Source of the DNA: Theristus sp. LFF4_11
Taxonomy: Eukaryota > Nematoda > Chromadorea > Monhysterida > Xyalidae
NCBI GenBank assembly: GCA_030248135.1
Contig: JASANC010002076.1
Location: 1 to 64,000, forward strand
Direction: 5' to 3'
DNA: 64,000 nt
Below, piece by piece: positions 21,221 to 34,868 of this stretch. Position 1 is the stretch's first letter. Each line of letters opens with the position of its first letter. A model generated the notes under the pieces. It searched no databases. It was not told the DNA's origin and saw only the letters and a list, made by a program, of their open reading frames with translations. Position numbers and translations under genes: made by a program.

Positions 21221-24200
21221 TCATGACGGCGACGCAGCGGCAGGGCTGTTGCCAAAGTGCAGCGTGCGCTGTGACGAGCGTCGAGTGAGCGCGCCGCCAT
21301 GGCCGTTGGTGTTGCGGCGTAGCCGTTTGCTCGGCTGCTTGTTGGCCCGTTTGCACAGCAGCTCGTATCGTTGGTACTCAGCGCTGTGCTCCTTCGACAG
21401 CATCGGCACGTAGCCGCCAACCGGCGTGCACCACTCCTGCAAGTACGCAATCATCTCGTTTTATCATGTTCATGTCAGCGTGCATGAAAACATTGTTTTC
21501 CCAATCTTCCCAGTACACATGAAAGTCTGAAAAACACACAACAAATTGATTCACCGGGAACTGTGCATGGAACTGTCTGTAGCCGCCAAGCAACACGTAC
21601 TGCTCTGGGTAGTCGAGCTGTGGATACTGGCGCTTGTTGACTTTGCGGTCGTGGTCACGCAGCTCGTTGTATCTGAACAGTGCCAGAGGAAATAGGGAGA
21701 ATTCAACAAAAGCATTCTGATTATTCTGATTACAACACAAGAACAACGTTCTGATTATACTGTTCTGGTTCTGATCGCTTCATACATTCACATTAACTGC
21801 ACTTATTCACCAAGTGCACGTTCCGGTGTCACCAGCACGCAGACGACCAGGCACGTAGCGCGGTGCTGTCAGCAAGCTAGTCAGTGTCTACCGGTGATCG
21901 TTGAGAGAACGTGCAGCACGCAAGCAAACGTGCAGCAGCCAAACAACAGCCTCACAGCGCTCACTGACTTTCTCGGTCCACGCTTCTGCGAGTATTCACA
22001 GTAGAAGACGGGCACTTTTGCGTGTGGTCGGCGGCCGTGCGCCGGGAAGAACTGGTCGAGCAGGTGCTTGTGCAGGTAGACGTTGACGGCGCCGTGCACG
22101 TGCCCGCCGGCGTACTCGTACGGGTAGCGGCAGTCGACCAGCAGCACGTCACGCGACGCAACACTCGCACACTCGTTGCGCAGCACGCGTGCCAACTGCA
22201 AACCAGCTGTGTCTTCATTGAAACTTGCATTCGGCGAAAAACAGTATCTGCCCCCGTTTCTCTTCAGTTTTCCTTTTCTCGTCTCTTTCGCGGTTGTTGC
22301 CCGAAAGACTGCCACCCACCGTTTGGCCACTGATGCAGTGCAGCTGCGGTGCACGATCATCGACAACTCGCGGCAAACGGTGCGCCTGCAAAATGAAGAA
22401 GCCTGATGACACAGCGAACCAGCACGCCCGAACGCACAAACGTATTGCACATTGCGCACGTCTCAGCGATGTCAACAAGCACACCGACACCGACCCTTGA
22501 TCTGTCTCCAATCTTGTCCACGCCGTGCTCGGGTGGCGTGGGTGCGCAGATGCCAGCGTGTGCGTGCGTTGGCGTCTGCGCCACTGTCGCCGTCTCGTTT
22601 GCCTTCTTCTCCGCCGAAAACACATCACTCCGTCGTGTGACCGCAAAATAGTCGTTCATAGTACGCTGACGTTTGTCGCGTGGACTGAACATGCCGCCAC
22701 TGCCGCCAATTGGTGGCTTTCGTTTACGACAGCTGATTGCATTGTGACTGGTGTGGCTGTTGATTGTGGCAAGTGGACGCCGTTTACGGGTGTTCTTGCA
22801 CGCGGCTTTCTGATCGTTTGCTGGCGCCGCACGGCCGGGGCTTTTCCACCACGGCAACTTTGTTGGTGTGTCATCGGTTATCTTGAGCATTATGGCTGCT
22901 GAGTTCGTTGCACTCGTTGCAAAGTCGTTCTCTGAAATAAAACAAGAGTTTTTTTTAAAATTGTTTATGATCTTGTACGTCGGGTCCTACTACATGTTTG
23001 TGAACTCGGTGTCGCAATGCGAGACAGCAGCGGCTTGTGGGTGACCCGGACAGCAGCAGGCAGAGTGCGAGGCTCGTAAATCACCGCTGCCCAGTCAGTG
23101 AATCAAAGCGTGCAAGCCGACAAAAGCAAAGGTGCTAACATAAAAAGTTGGCTTGTGTGCGCATCTGCGCGCACAGCAACAAACAACAAACGATCACACA
23201 CACACACAAACATACAACACAGCACACATCCCAACAAAATAAACAAAAACAGAAGGCGGATTATGGCACAACGCAACTGTGCAACAACAACGATCATCAC
23301 TGTGACCCCAACGAACAGATGGCACTTTGAAGCGAAAGAACAGAAGAAAACCGTTCTTAACCACGTGACGAACAGAGAAATGTGGAGAACACAAAAACAA
23401 AAGTCATTATCGTTAGCACGGAGCGGAAACAAAGAATAGAACATCAACGCACTCAAACAAGAGTACTCATGTTCAACTACGCCGCATCACTCACAACATC
23501 GGAACACCGCAAATCACCAGTGTTGTGCTTGGTTGAAGAGCACATCAGACTGTGCAACGACCAACTCAATCGTCACTTTATAATACGACGTTCGACGTGC
23601 AGTGAGTGGATTACGTGACATTTGAAATCTGTTGGGCAACCGCACGCAAACCAGCAAACCAACAGCCCGAACTCAAAACTTCAGCGTGACTAAGAATCAG
23701 TGGGCGCTCACAGGAGGGTTCAACAAGCAACAGAGTAACGCGTCATTGCTAACGTCAAAACTGACCCAAAATATAGACCTATTTGATTGGTGGTGAATAC
23801 AATCAACACTGCGTATACAGACATTCACCACATGCCGTGCAACACCCACTCAAAACACGTGCATGCTGAAAATGGGGCAGACGCAATTGCAGTCGCCACA
23901 GAGGCAAGGCGCAGAGCCAATCAAAAGCACAAATGCTAGTAATGTGATTGTCACCTCACCCACCACCCCCAGCTGACACTGTAGATGTTACAAAACAATG
24001 AAACACAAACAATAGCTGAGCTGTGTTCATTTTTTATGAATATGACTGAAAGCGAAAATGCAACAGCTTTCAGAAATGATGTCGCCAGCAGAGCAGTTAG
24101 GGGCAGAGTGTCAACAACAACAAAATCAGTCGCTCTCAAATCACCGGGAGGTAGGCGAACACAAACAAACAAAAAATAAACGTCATACGAATCCACGGTG

Positions 24201-26281
24201 CGCAACCAAGTGAAAGTGTTGCCAAAAAAAAACAAAATCAGACAGGTGCCAGTCAATTGAGTTGAAATGCAACACACCATTGAAATATCTGACTCGGCCC
24301 CAGCCCGACCATGCGGCGACCAAGCTATACGCATTTTTACATCCCTCTGCGTACAATCACAGCTAATAAACTGAATTCATTCAACCACTGAATGAACTAA
24401 TCATCAAAAAAACACTATCGCAAAAAAATAAAGAAAAGCTAAAAGACACTCAAAAATGTGTTCAAAACATCAAAAGCACTCATGCATTGTACTGACCATT
24501 GTTGATGGTGACTCGATGGGCGTCAACGTGGCTACGTTCTGTTGCACTGCTGCATGCGCTTGTTGCTGTTGTTGTTGCCCTTGGTGCTGTGCTGTTCGAC
24601 GAGTGTAAACTGAAGAACGTATTGAAATGACGGATGCAAAACACAACAACACTCACTCACTACAGTCACCCAAGTGCTCATGTTGCATTGCCAGTCGGTT
24701 TAGATCCTGGAAACACCCACGATTACAGCGCATGAATGCCCAAGCAGATCAACCGAGTTGACGTCATCATTTACTTGCAGGTTGCACAGCTTCTTTCGGT
24801 GCGGCATGATTCATTTGTTTTGCAATTTTGTGATTACATGATTTAATGAGAATACGTACTACGAGAGAGTTGAGTGTATGTAGCTAATTTCAGCACACTC
24901 TAATCGCTGTTCATTATTGCATGAAAATAGCCCAACCAAAAATGCCGTGAAATTTGCAACTGCAAATGTGTCCCAAAAGTAACCTCTGCGAAGTGAATGC
25001 CATGCAGCCGCTGACAGTAGTAGCACGCCGCAGCACTGGCCGATCGTGCTGTCGAACGTGCTGTTGTTGGCTGTGCACACTGGTGACAGCTGGCTGGCCA
25101 CTGTGCTTCGCTTCAAACGGCGACCACAACATCGATGCTGGATGGTGTTGGTGTTGCTGTTGAGTTGCTCTGCTGTCTGCAACAACAAAAACCAATACTT
25201 TCAGTTGCACTCCGTTCCCAAAGCTCCAAAAAACCACCAATCAGCGAGCACAATATTTATGAACCCAGGCGGCACATGTTTATTGATGTCGCAACACAAT
25301 GGGGGGGACAACAATGAATTCGGAATAATTAATGGCAGGGCAATTAAACGGAAACTGGTCTGTCTATCCAACGGCATAAAGTTTATTGCAAATTACGAAA
25401 CAGCACTGAATCAACTGGGTGCATAGATTTCGCAGAAACGCATAAAAACAGCAACAACTCCTTGGACAATCTGCATCACAGTGGCGCCACCGCGGGGCAC
25501 GCACTGTTTTACAACCAAACGGCACCATTCGCGTATGTAAAACTGTACTCTTTGTACACCTGCGCAAAATATTGTTACTTGCAACGGCTAAGAAGAGGGC
25601 GAAATAAAACTTTCAACTCACATTCTGATTGTGCGATATTACAAAACTGGAACGTGATTTGAATGGTAAAGTGAATTTGACGGAAACAAACATGAGACAA
25701 CCAACAACCACCCAACAGAACCCACCGGGGCAGCAATCTGATCGAATAAAATAAGAACCGAAAGCGCCGGTGAATTTGGTTGCAAACTGTGTTGAACAAA
25801 ATAGAAAACAATGAAAGTGCAAGCGACCGGCACGATCGGAGACGGCCGGTGAGCTGGTGGAGGTGGAGGTGGAGGTGGAGGTGGTGCTGCTGGCGCACGA
25901 CTCCAGCGACAGGCGGCGTCTCGGCGTGCTCACGTGCGTCCGCGACAGTGGGTCCATCTCGATCGTGTCGAAACTGGAAACAAACGCGGCTTTTCCATGC
26001 GCTTGCACTGATGCAAACGCTAACTTCTTACATTTATTATGACGAAACAAAAAAATGAATGGATCCACCTCACAAATGAGCATCGCAATCGAAGAAACAC
26101 GCAACATGAAGACAAATGTCATGAAATCGCGTACTGTTGATTGGCGAGCCCGAGCGCCAGCTGGCTGATTGGTGACACCTGCAGTGAGTGCGCGGCTGGC
26201 GCCAATGGCACACGCGACACCGTTGCTGGACAGCAATGCTGCAGCTGAAATGGTTTCGAAATTTGGCTTGGAATCCGGCAT
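21221..26281 (-). CDS. cdc25: CDC25 dual-specificity phosphatase
   Basis: Removes inhibitory phosphates from cyclin-dependent kinases to trigger mitosis. Five C-terminal exons join in phase: 22931-22495, 22385-22320, 22195-21969, 21672-21555, 21436-21221. They give GDRSRAHRLP, then PQLHCISGQT, the rhodanese-fold VDCRYPYEYAGGHVHGAVNV, the catalytic loop FYCEYSQKRGPRK (Cys-X5-Arg kept), YPQLDYPEQYVLLGGYRQF and the C-terminal CTPVGGYVPM. The N-terminal regulatory region is spread over candidate exons 24706-24661, 24609-24497 (polyQ, then ATLTPIESPST), about 25176-24965, 25973-25828 (RRRLSLESC, a 14-3-3-type phosphosite, with Ser/Thr repeats) and a first exon opening MPDSKPNFETI at 26281. Upstream junctions are not all phase-checked: the join from 24497 to 22931 does not match, so an exon or boundary is missing. 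The residue before the catalytic Cys is Tyr, not the usual His. Confidence 0.9.
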
Positions 26282-29200
26282 GAAACAAAGATACCTGAAT
26301 AAAAGCGAAAGTTATACGAGACCATCGGACAAAATGAAAGCCGAAACCAGCGTACCGCATCGACGACATCAACATGATGCAACTCAAATTCCATGACCGC
26401 GTTCAATTCGCAATGGAATGCGCCCGTCTGGACAGCAGCGCTGGCAACACGCGCAAGCTCGCAACGGTCGTGTCGTGTGTGTTTTCACAAAGACAACGAC
26501 CGCCAGCCAGCCAGCAACTGTGAGCGCAACACACAGACACGCACGCGAGGCACAGAGAAAACCGAAGCCAAGCGATGCACAAATTCAAATGTCGGCCGCG
26601 TTATACGTGGTGTGTGTAGTACACAGCACAGACACGTGTGTGTTTTGGGTTAGTAGGCGGGTCGTCACGGCAGACACGCGGACACAGCGAAACTGGTGCT
26701 CACGAAACAGCAGCAATGCAATCAATGGTGGCACACGGAGAGGTCACGTGACCACCACTGATATGAATGAACGTTGTCTTGGTGCAGCTGATCGCTGAAT
26801 GGTGAACAGACGCTACGAATGGACGCAAATCGTTCGGCTGAAAATGCCAGTAAAGTTCACCAGATTTTCCCGGATTTTACATTCTTGTTTGTGTAAACGC
26901 TGATTTAATTTCAATTCGATGGCTGAAAATAAAAATCCAGAGAGTGCTTTAAATCACTGATGGCGCAGTAACCCACCCTGACTCCCCTGCCCTGACGCTA
27001 TCGTGCCGAATTGCCCAACAGACAATTCAGTCCAAATCAAACAACCAAAGCAGAACAAATTAATAAAAGTTATTCAATTTTTGTTGAGTAATGGCAAGCT
27101 TGGAAAATGAACGCAGAACTGATAAGGCCGAAATGATAATAAAACTACTCAAAATCACAATACAAACCAAAAATTCGTGAGAACACAAGCGGTCAATTCA
27201 ATTCAAACGAACTTGTATGGTATGTACACCAACATTCAATTACGTGAGCGGCATGATAACAGAAACTATACTGTTCAAAATGGAGCACAGAAATGTAAGC
27301 AGTAAAGCTAAAGCAAACAAACAAAAATATCACACTTCGGGTCAAATCAACAACATCGCTCGTTGATGACCACATTTCAGTTTTTGGTTCAGCTTGATTG
27401 CAAGAGCCGCGCTGCAAAATTCGAAATGTGTTCAAAGCAACAATCAATTTAAACAAACATAGAGTTTGGTGGATGGAACGAAAATGGGTAGCTGAACCAC
27501 TATCAGGAGAGCAAACCTGTGCAAAGGACTTGACGGAACGAAATCTCGGAATAAAGATCGGGCGATTACATGACATTACGTAACGGCAACCAGGGTGAAT
27601 ACAGGCATATAACCACTTGAGTACGGATTTGAGCAGGGCAGGGGCAATGTGAGAGGCTTGTTGTGCATGCAGTCGCCCGACCGGCGGGATGTCGAGGCCA
27701 CGCGGCGCACGTGAAACGAGAAATCAACCAATCTGTGCCTTTTGCGATCCAGTAAATAGCCAACCAGCAATCGTTTTACCATCGTCGTTATTACATTGCG
27801 TTGTCACATTAAAAAATCGGCAGACTCATTCATTCGCCATCAAAAAATATTAATAATATCTTGTGGGGATCACTCAAGATCGGTGGTAAGGCAGATGCAG
27901 ATGGGAAACGAAGCGTTTTACTATTACATTGTTCGGTCGAATATGCAGCAGCAGAGAATTCCTGATTACCAATGATGAAAACCAGCGCAGTTGGGTTCCA
28001 TTTTGCTGGTGAAACAGCACACATTAGATCATGTTAGGAGGAAAAAATGAAAAAAAGGAAACGGTAGCAGTGAGCGATAGAGTGAACAGTGAATAACAAT
28101 CTGGAAATCTGGATGGTGCTGTGCTTGAGAAAAACTGTTGATCACGATTAAAGGAGATCGTTAGATTCAATGGATTATAAAAGTGGAGTGAACTTGAAAA
28201 GACTATGAGCACATGCAGCAACGTTGTGGGCGGATATCAGGGAATGCACACAGCACACAAACGGGAATATAGCGGAATGAATGCAAAACATGTGAACTGC
28301 AGCTGATCCGTATGCTACAGTGCGACCTACGATGAACGATGATGTGACGAAAAACTCAACCAATCAACTTTCCATTGTAAAACTCACCGGAGAACCAGCA
28401 GGCTCTGAGAAAATTGAGAAACCGTTTCGGACTTGGGCGACATGCTAATCAAAATGTTTACAGCATGTTCAATACAAACAGCATCACCAGTCAACTGGAC
28501 AACAAATGAATGCACACGTGAAGGCACGAAAACTGTTGAGCTGCCCAGCTCGGAGCGAAATTAATGTCCTTGCATTACAATAATGAAAAGTGCCAATAAC
28601 ACCAATTGAAATTACAACTGAGCTTTGCTTTGAGTAACGTGCACCAACAAATTAGCCAGAGGTTCAGTGTAAACAACTCAAGCAAACAACTGAGAAATAC
28701 CGTGATAAAACAAACAATAAAAAATAATTTTATGGACTTTTAGTGCACCTTCAGGCTGAAGAACGAACAATAAACAATGATTTGATCGTGCAGGCACTAA
28801 CGAAGCGTTGACTTGACATTTATTGCAAAATCAACGTGAGCCTGCGCCCTGGACCCCAGCCCCAGCCTCCTCAATGCTGTTGAACTTGATTGACCATGTC
28901 AGAAACCAAACTTCCAAATTATTACGTCGATCAGTTGTCAGTTCTATGAAAGTGAATAGTGTTTGAAAAGTGAACATTTTTGTGTTCCAAAACCAAAAGT
29001 TAACATCTGACAAATTCTGGAAAATATTTGAGACGTGAGCTTCAAAGACAAACAGTTTTGCGTCAAAATTAGAAACATCAATCAATCAATGGGAAGCTTC
29101 GGTCAAAGATGAACTTGGGGTTCAAGCAGGGCTTTTTTGGTGCAAAATCGTGCGTCAATGACGAAAAATAATTTGGGCTGCTTTCAAGTAAAATTACCGC

Positions 29201-31159
29201 CCAACCTCACTTTAGAGGTTGGACAACCTTTTGCAGCATGTGTGTGCTGGTGTGTGTCCAAAAACCAGAAATCCAAATCCGGAAAATTCATCGCTGAAAA
29301 AACGAGAATAATCTTTGACGAATGACGAGACGATGCATCATCATTAAAGCAATAGGATTAGGTTAGGAAGGAAACTACAAGAACGAGTCATTGCACGCAA
29401 AATCTGATAAAAAATTAAAAAAATCACTTTTAAGAATGAATGTGTAAAATCAACAAAACCAGTTTTGTGGGGCGGGGCAAAAAAACCGTAACCATTTGTG
29501 TTAAATTTTTTAAATTTAAAATTAAACAAATTGATTTTAAAAAAATCGGGATTTTCACTTTTTCCGAACCCTATCCAACTCACTTTCTGTGGGCCTTAAA
29601 AAACGCATTTTCAGAAGAGACTGCAGTTTTGACGCAATTGTTTTTTGCAATTAACTACAATTGTAAATCAATAATTAAAAAATACCGATTTTACTTTTAT
29701 AATGGTCCAGTCAGCAGTGGTCACCAAATTCAAATTTGTTCTTGATATTCAAGCACTATTAGGGGCAACCCCAAATTGTCTGTGACAAAATTTCAGGACC
29801 ACGATTGTGAAACGCATTATTGATATTTCAACCAAACCCTGTTTATTCATTGTTTAAGCTTTCAGCAGTTTTCACCAAAACGCGAAAAAAGACAAGCCAT
29901 TTCAAGGTGAACATGGTGTGTCCGAAAATTCAAAAATGTTTTCTCCAGATGAATGCACCTTTCACTGTAACGACATGTGGATTGTGGACGGTGGGTGGGT
30001 GACCTTGCACTGAACGTGGGCAGACTGTCAAGCACGACAGATCAGTTGTGTACAGTGGGACATTCGATATAGATCAGTAAAACTTGCAAGACTTGCATCG
30101 GAGAACTGCGGTTGTTCTCTGATGTGCAAATCACGTGGTGTCGTTGCTTTAACGTGCGGACAAGTTCTGGCATTGATTTTCATAACCGCACACAGCAACA
30201 AAACTGGCAACAACAAACTTGAAACCCTGTTTTTTAGGATTTTGACATTTTTTACATCAAGCTGAAAAAACTTCAAAAAATGTTCCATGCACAAAGAAAG
30301 ATGAGAAATCAGTATTCACAATCACAATACACAAATGACAGAACTGAAAAAAGATGCAGGGGATATGAGATCTTCACGATGGTCGTCAATCATATTTATC
30401 AGTGAGACACTTTCTAATCTGATTATGGTATGATGAAGTGCAGAACGGTGACGCGTTCGGTTTCTGACATTCATTTCCTTTTTACAGGTGGTTGTAACGC
30501 AGAGAGAAATCGGACTAGAAAGAATAACTGATCTTAATAATGAACAACGTTTTAGACTTTGCTCACATCATAAAGAAAAAAGCAGATTGCCAAAAACGGA
30601 TAAAAAATCGGAGAGAGAGCTAATGTGATGACGGGTTTTGTAATTTTTGTGTGCGTCTTTCAACCAACGCAACTGATCTGTCCATGCGGTTCCAAGCCGG
30701 GCTTTAAATGTAAGAAAGGAATAGGTGCACGCAGAAATTGGATTGTGCAACAGGGCACAGTTGTTGTGTGCAGCAAAGAGGCGGAGCGATGCGGCCTCCC
30801 ACGACTGGCACAGAGATCAGGAGGCAAGTGCAACGTTTATGCAACGGTCGGGCAACATTCGCAAACGAAATTGGTGGAAGCGGCAGTCAGAGCTGACCAA
30901 AGGACACGCGCTCACGTGTTATCGCTCTAATTGGGTGAGAAACGTGCAAAAAAGCTGGCACTTTGTGCAGTTCACGATATTTTGCATGCGCGCTAGCAAT
31001 TTTGTCACCCGTTATTGCGGCTCGGCTCTTCAAAAGAAGTAAAACAAACTGTTGTCCCAAAACAGGTAATAGATCTTTTCGGTGGGGTTCGATTGGTGTC
31101 GCAGGCAAAATTAGCACAAGCAATCAACCCCTTTCTCGTTACTATGATATAAGATCACA
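26282..31159. other. Large intergenic stretch
   Basis: No recognisable protein motif on either strand. Sequence at 29340-29450 is the inverse of 48.98-49.09 kb (repeat M), and includes AGGATTAGGTTAGGA. Otherwise it looks like ordinary spacer. Confidence 0.4.
29340..29450 (-). repeat. Repeat M, copy 1
   Basis: Contains GGATTAGGTTAGGA and AAAAAATCACTTTTAAGAAT, which occur in inverse order and orientation at 48.98-49.09 kb. Confidence 0.65.
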
Positions 31160-31612
31160 TACCGTATTACCTCTATTAACCCCCCCCCCAAAATTATACC
31201 CCCCCCCCTAAAAATAAACCCCCACCCCCTCGACAAGTTTCCAAATAATCCCCCCCCAAAAATAATCCCCCATGGGGGATTATTGAAACCTGTTTGAAAC
31301 ACATACCCAGCGAATTCAGTGGCTGGTTGCAGTGAAAATGATGAAATTGTGCTACCAAAGGCCCCAAATGGATGAGTTAATGGTAATTTCATTACAAAAG
31401 GCTGTTGTAAAAGGAAATTTCTATGTAGAGTAGAAGTTTCTGCGACTTCCTTCCTGCCATGGAAGGTATTTTTGCCATTTTGCCCACTCCTAAAAATGGT
31501 TTCCAAATAACCCCCCCCCCAAAATAAAGCCCCGCCCCAAAAATAAACCCCCACCCCCAGAAGTCGCTGAAGAAATAAACCCCCATGGGGGTTTATTAGA
31601 GGTAATACGGTA
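31160..31612 (-). mobile_element. MITE family E, copy 1
   Basis: Ends TACCGTATTACC and its complement. The interior has poly-C runs, CCCCCATGGGGG palindromes and a 200-bp core (AATTCAGTGGCTGGTTGCAG and onward) shared with copies at 34355 and 51988. Orientation is opposite to those two. No coding capacity; the Gly-rich frames across it are artefacts. Confidence 0.9.
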
Positions 31613-32106
31613 GTCGATTTCTTAACGCGCGAGATTTGTTTCAGTGTCAAACTTCAAAAGCTACCAATCTCTCGTTTGGTTTGTTTGAAACCAACAAGTT
31701 TTAAAAAATCCGACAAAAAATAAAGTTTCCAGAATTTAAAAAAACAGTTCGTCGTAACAATCCTTTTCGGCACAGAATTGTTTTTCAATATGGCATTATT
31801 GTTCTCGGTTCCATAAAAATTGGAATCCCTCAAACGTTGATGAACAAAAAAACGAAGCTGAATGCGTTTCTTTGCGCCGCGCAACAAAGCAGCCCATTGT
31901 TTGGCACGTGCTGCTAGCTTCAGCTCACAATGCTTCATTCATCACAAATTCTGTTTTTTTTGTGTCGGAACGTTTGGTGTTCGGTTTCGGTGCACACAGG
32001 TGTGCCATTGTTTTGTTGCATTTTTTGTTGTTTTTCGTTCAAACATCTGAACACTATCTCTCCATTCTTATCAAGTAGTGATAGTTTATCTGCGGGCGAA
32101 TAGCAC

Positions 32107-32107
<1 letters not shown>

Positions 32108-32137
<30 letters not shown>
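32108..32137. repeat. (CAA)n microsatellite
   Basis: About ten uninterrupted CAA units. Confidence 0.95.
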
Positions 32138-32432
32138 AACTGTTGACTCAAAGAGCAGCGGCGATACTTGATACAGATTTTTGTAGCAGAGGGAATTCAC
32201 GGAAAACAAAGTGTGTATCAAAATTAACGTGGACCATTATCAACAATACTTTGCTCACCAAACAGAGAATTAACGCTCAGAAAACAAATTGTGTTGTTCA
32301 TGGAGGGAAAAATGACAGGAAAATAAGAAGACACATAAGCCGAAATTTACGGTCCTGTTTCAAAACGATCTGTCATGTCCATAATCAATATCGCATCGCT
32401 CAAACATCAACATCAATACAAATACAAATTGT

Positions 32433-33575
32433 ACAGGGTGTCCCAAAAAAACATAACAAAAGTAAATGGCTCGTGCGGCCCACTGGTTATATGTCAAGCC
32501 ATGAAATTTGAAACACTTATAGAACTGAGCTGCACATTTTTTGTGTTCAATTTTTGTCCCGAAATTCCACTTTTTCAATGATATTTCAGCGGAAATTCGT
32601 GAAAACTCAAAAATCACCAAAATTCAGCATTTTGACTCAGGATAAACATCATTGTCGTCATCGAGATTTTCATTTGGCAGTGGCACAAGTTTATCTTCAG
32701 CTGCATCTTCACTGACGTCATCGTGTTCATCCTCTCGTACCTTCAGTTTCATTTTTCTCAGTTGCTCAATGTGTTTTCCATTGTTTCCAATGAACGCCGA
32801 CATTCGATGTTTTAAACTTTGACGATCACCTTCTGATACAGCGTCCGATCATCGTTGATTTCTTGCACCCGCTGCGAATTTTGCTCTTGAAATCGTCGAC
32901 ACTGGTGGGCGCCGAACGGTACACAATTTTCTTCAGGTGCCCGCGAACCCGTAAGTCAAGAGGAAATTCAAACAAGTGCGCAAGTGGCTGTTAGCGTCGT
33001 TCGGTGAATCTGCCGCAGAAGCAGAACTGATTGGCAAACGAGGACTCTGGACCTGAAGCTCTTGACTTCTGGGTTTGGGGCATCTGAAGAAAAGTCTGTA
33101 CCGTATGGCGCCCACCATTGCAGCGGTGTGCAAGAAATCAACGATGACGGACGGACGTCATCGGACGCTGTATCAGAAGGTGATCGTCAGTTTAAAACAT
33201 CGAATGTCGGCGTTCATTGAAAACAATGGAAAACAAATTGAGCAACTGAGAAAAATGAAACTGAAGGTCCGAGAGGATGAACACGATGACGTCAGTGAAG
33301 ATGCAGCTGAAGATAAACTTGTGCCACTGCCAAATGAAAATCTCGATGACGACAATGATGTTTATCCTGAGTCAAAATGCTGAATTTTGGTGATTTTTGA
33401 GTTTTTACGAATTTCTGCTGAAAAAACATTGAAAAAACGGAATTTCGGGATAAAAATTGAACACAAAAAATGTGCACCTTAGTTCTAAAAGTGTTTCAAA
33501 TTTCATGGCTTGACATGCAACCAGTGGGCCGTACGAGCCATTTACTTTTGTTATGTTTTTTTTGGGACACCCTGT
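32433..33575. mobile_element. Palindromic mariner-derived element G
   Basis: Ends ACAGGGTGTCCCAAAAAAAC and its complement, TA-flanked. The two arms (32433 to about 32948 and about 33065-33575) are long inverted copies of the same 3' transposase end. On the plus strand the right arm encodes GHLKKSLYRMAPT, KKSTMTDG, YQKVIVSLKHRMSAFIENNG; the left arm encodes the equivalent (HLKKIVYRSAPTSVDDFKSK) on the minus strand. LDFWVWG, a mariner hallmark, precedes the right arm in a shifted frame. No complete transposase is present. Confidence 0.88.
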
Positions 33576-33946
33576 ATATATGAAAAGCAACAAACAGACA
33601 GAAAAATCAGCATTGAAACGGTTTCTTCAACAAAAAGCAAACGTCACAGATAGCGCGGCTGAAGTTTGAAAAACTCGTTTCAGTCGAAATAAAAGCCTGA
33701 TAAACACCGACAGTTAACGGAAAACAATGATTCAAAAAAGCTCATGCTGCCTATGGTTTTCCTGCTTTTAATTATATCAAAAATAATTTTAACGCGACTG
33801 GAAAAAATCACAGACCATCCCATAGAAGTGTGATGGCAAGAAAGTATAGATGGAAATTGAATACTTTTTGAAATAATTCCCCACGATAATAATGAACCTC
33901 CGCGGCACACGCCACACCCACATATGTCTTCACTGTGTTCTTAAAG

Positions 33947-34239
33947 TACCGAGTGGCAGATTAAACATGGCAGTTTTTAGGGTAAAAGGAGCGCGCGAAA
34001 TTTTGAATAAAAGAAAACGACGTTCAGAAATCCAATTGTGTGTTAAATTTGGCGTGATTTTTGGACTACGATTGCAATTGATTCTTCGTGCTATTCTTTT
34101 TGTTCTTTCTCTCTTGCAAACAAGATTTGGAATTACCTAATCTTGAGTTCTTTTTGAAAAAGACAACTTCCAGTCTCCGACTGATTTCGCCTTGATGGAG
34201 GATACAAGGAGTGCCTTATTTATTCGGCCACACTGTATA
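33947..34239. mobile_element. MITE family F, copy 1
   Basis: About 290 bp with ends resembling GTACGGTATGGCCGAATAAA and TTTATTCGGCCACACTGTA. Shares AAGGAGCGCGCGAAATTT, GACGTTCAGAAA and GATGGA-GCCTTATTTATTC blocks with copies at 49872 and 61621. Confidence 0.88.
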
Positions 34240-34354
34240 AATCGTTTGCTAACGTATCGTGCTTTCTTTAATCTCAATACAGAAGATCATAAGGAGAATC
34301 AATTCCAGCAATTTACTAACTTCAGCTGAACTGAAATAAAAAGTTACCGTATTA

Positions 34355-34808
34355 CCCCCAATAAACCCCCATGGGGGATTAATACGTCAGCGACTTTTAG
34401 GGGTGAGGGTTTATTGGTGGGGGGGGGATTATTGGTGGGGGGGTTTATTTACAAAAAATTCTAGGGGTGGGGGTTTGTTGAAAAATGGCAAAAATACCTT
34501 GCATGGCAGGCAAGAAAGAAAGTCGCAGAAACTTCTACTTTTCACAGAGATTTCCTACTGTAACAGCCTTTTGTAATGAAATTATCATCAACTCATCCAT
34601 TTGGGGCCTTTGGTAGCACAATTTCATCATTTTCACTGCAACCAGCCACTGAATTCGCTGGGTATGTGTTTCAAACAGGTTTCCAATTAACCCCCATGGG
34701 GGATTATTTGTGGGGGGGGGGATTATTCGGAAACTGGTCGAGGGGGGTGGGGGTTTATTGGTGGGGGGGGGATTAATGGTGGGGGGGTTTAATGGGGGTA
34801 ATACGGTA
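34355..34808 (+). mobile_element. MITE family E, copy 2
   Basis: TACCGTATTACC to GGTAATACGGTA. Nearly the same sequence and orientation as the copy at 51988, with poly-G runs and three ATG-centred CCCCATGGGG palindromes. Confidence 0.92.
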
Positions 34809-34868
34809 ACAATAATTATTTAAAATATAAATAAATAAATAATTATTATTTATTGTCTGAAACAGTCT

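Noticed and set aside
22022..22333. Plus-strand frame opposite the CDC25 rhodanese exon
   Set aside because: Shadow of the conserved minus-strand exon.
25780..26058. Trp/Arg repeat frame and Val/Glu repeat frame on the plus strand
   Set aside because: Antisense of the Ser/Thr repeat in a CDC25 exon.
31111..31650. 179-residue Gly-rich minus-strand frame
   Set aside because: It crosses MITE E poly-C runs; the same artefact appears at the other copies.
33075..33383. Acidic 102-residue protein as a host gene
   Set aside because: It is the 3' end of a mariner transposase inside the palindromic element G.
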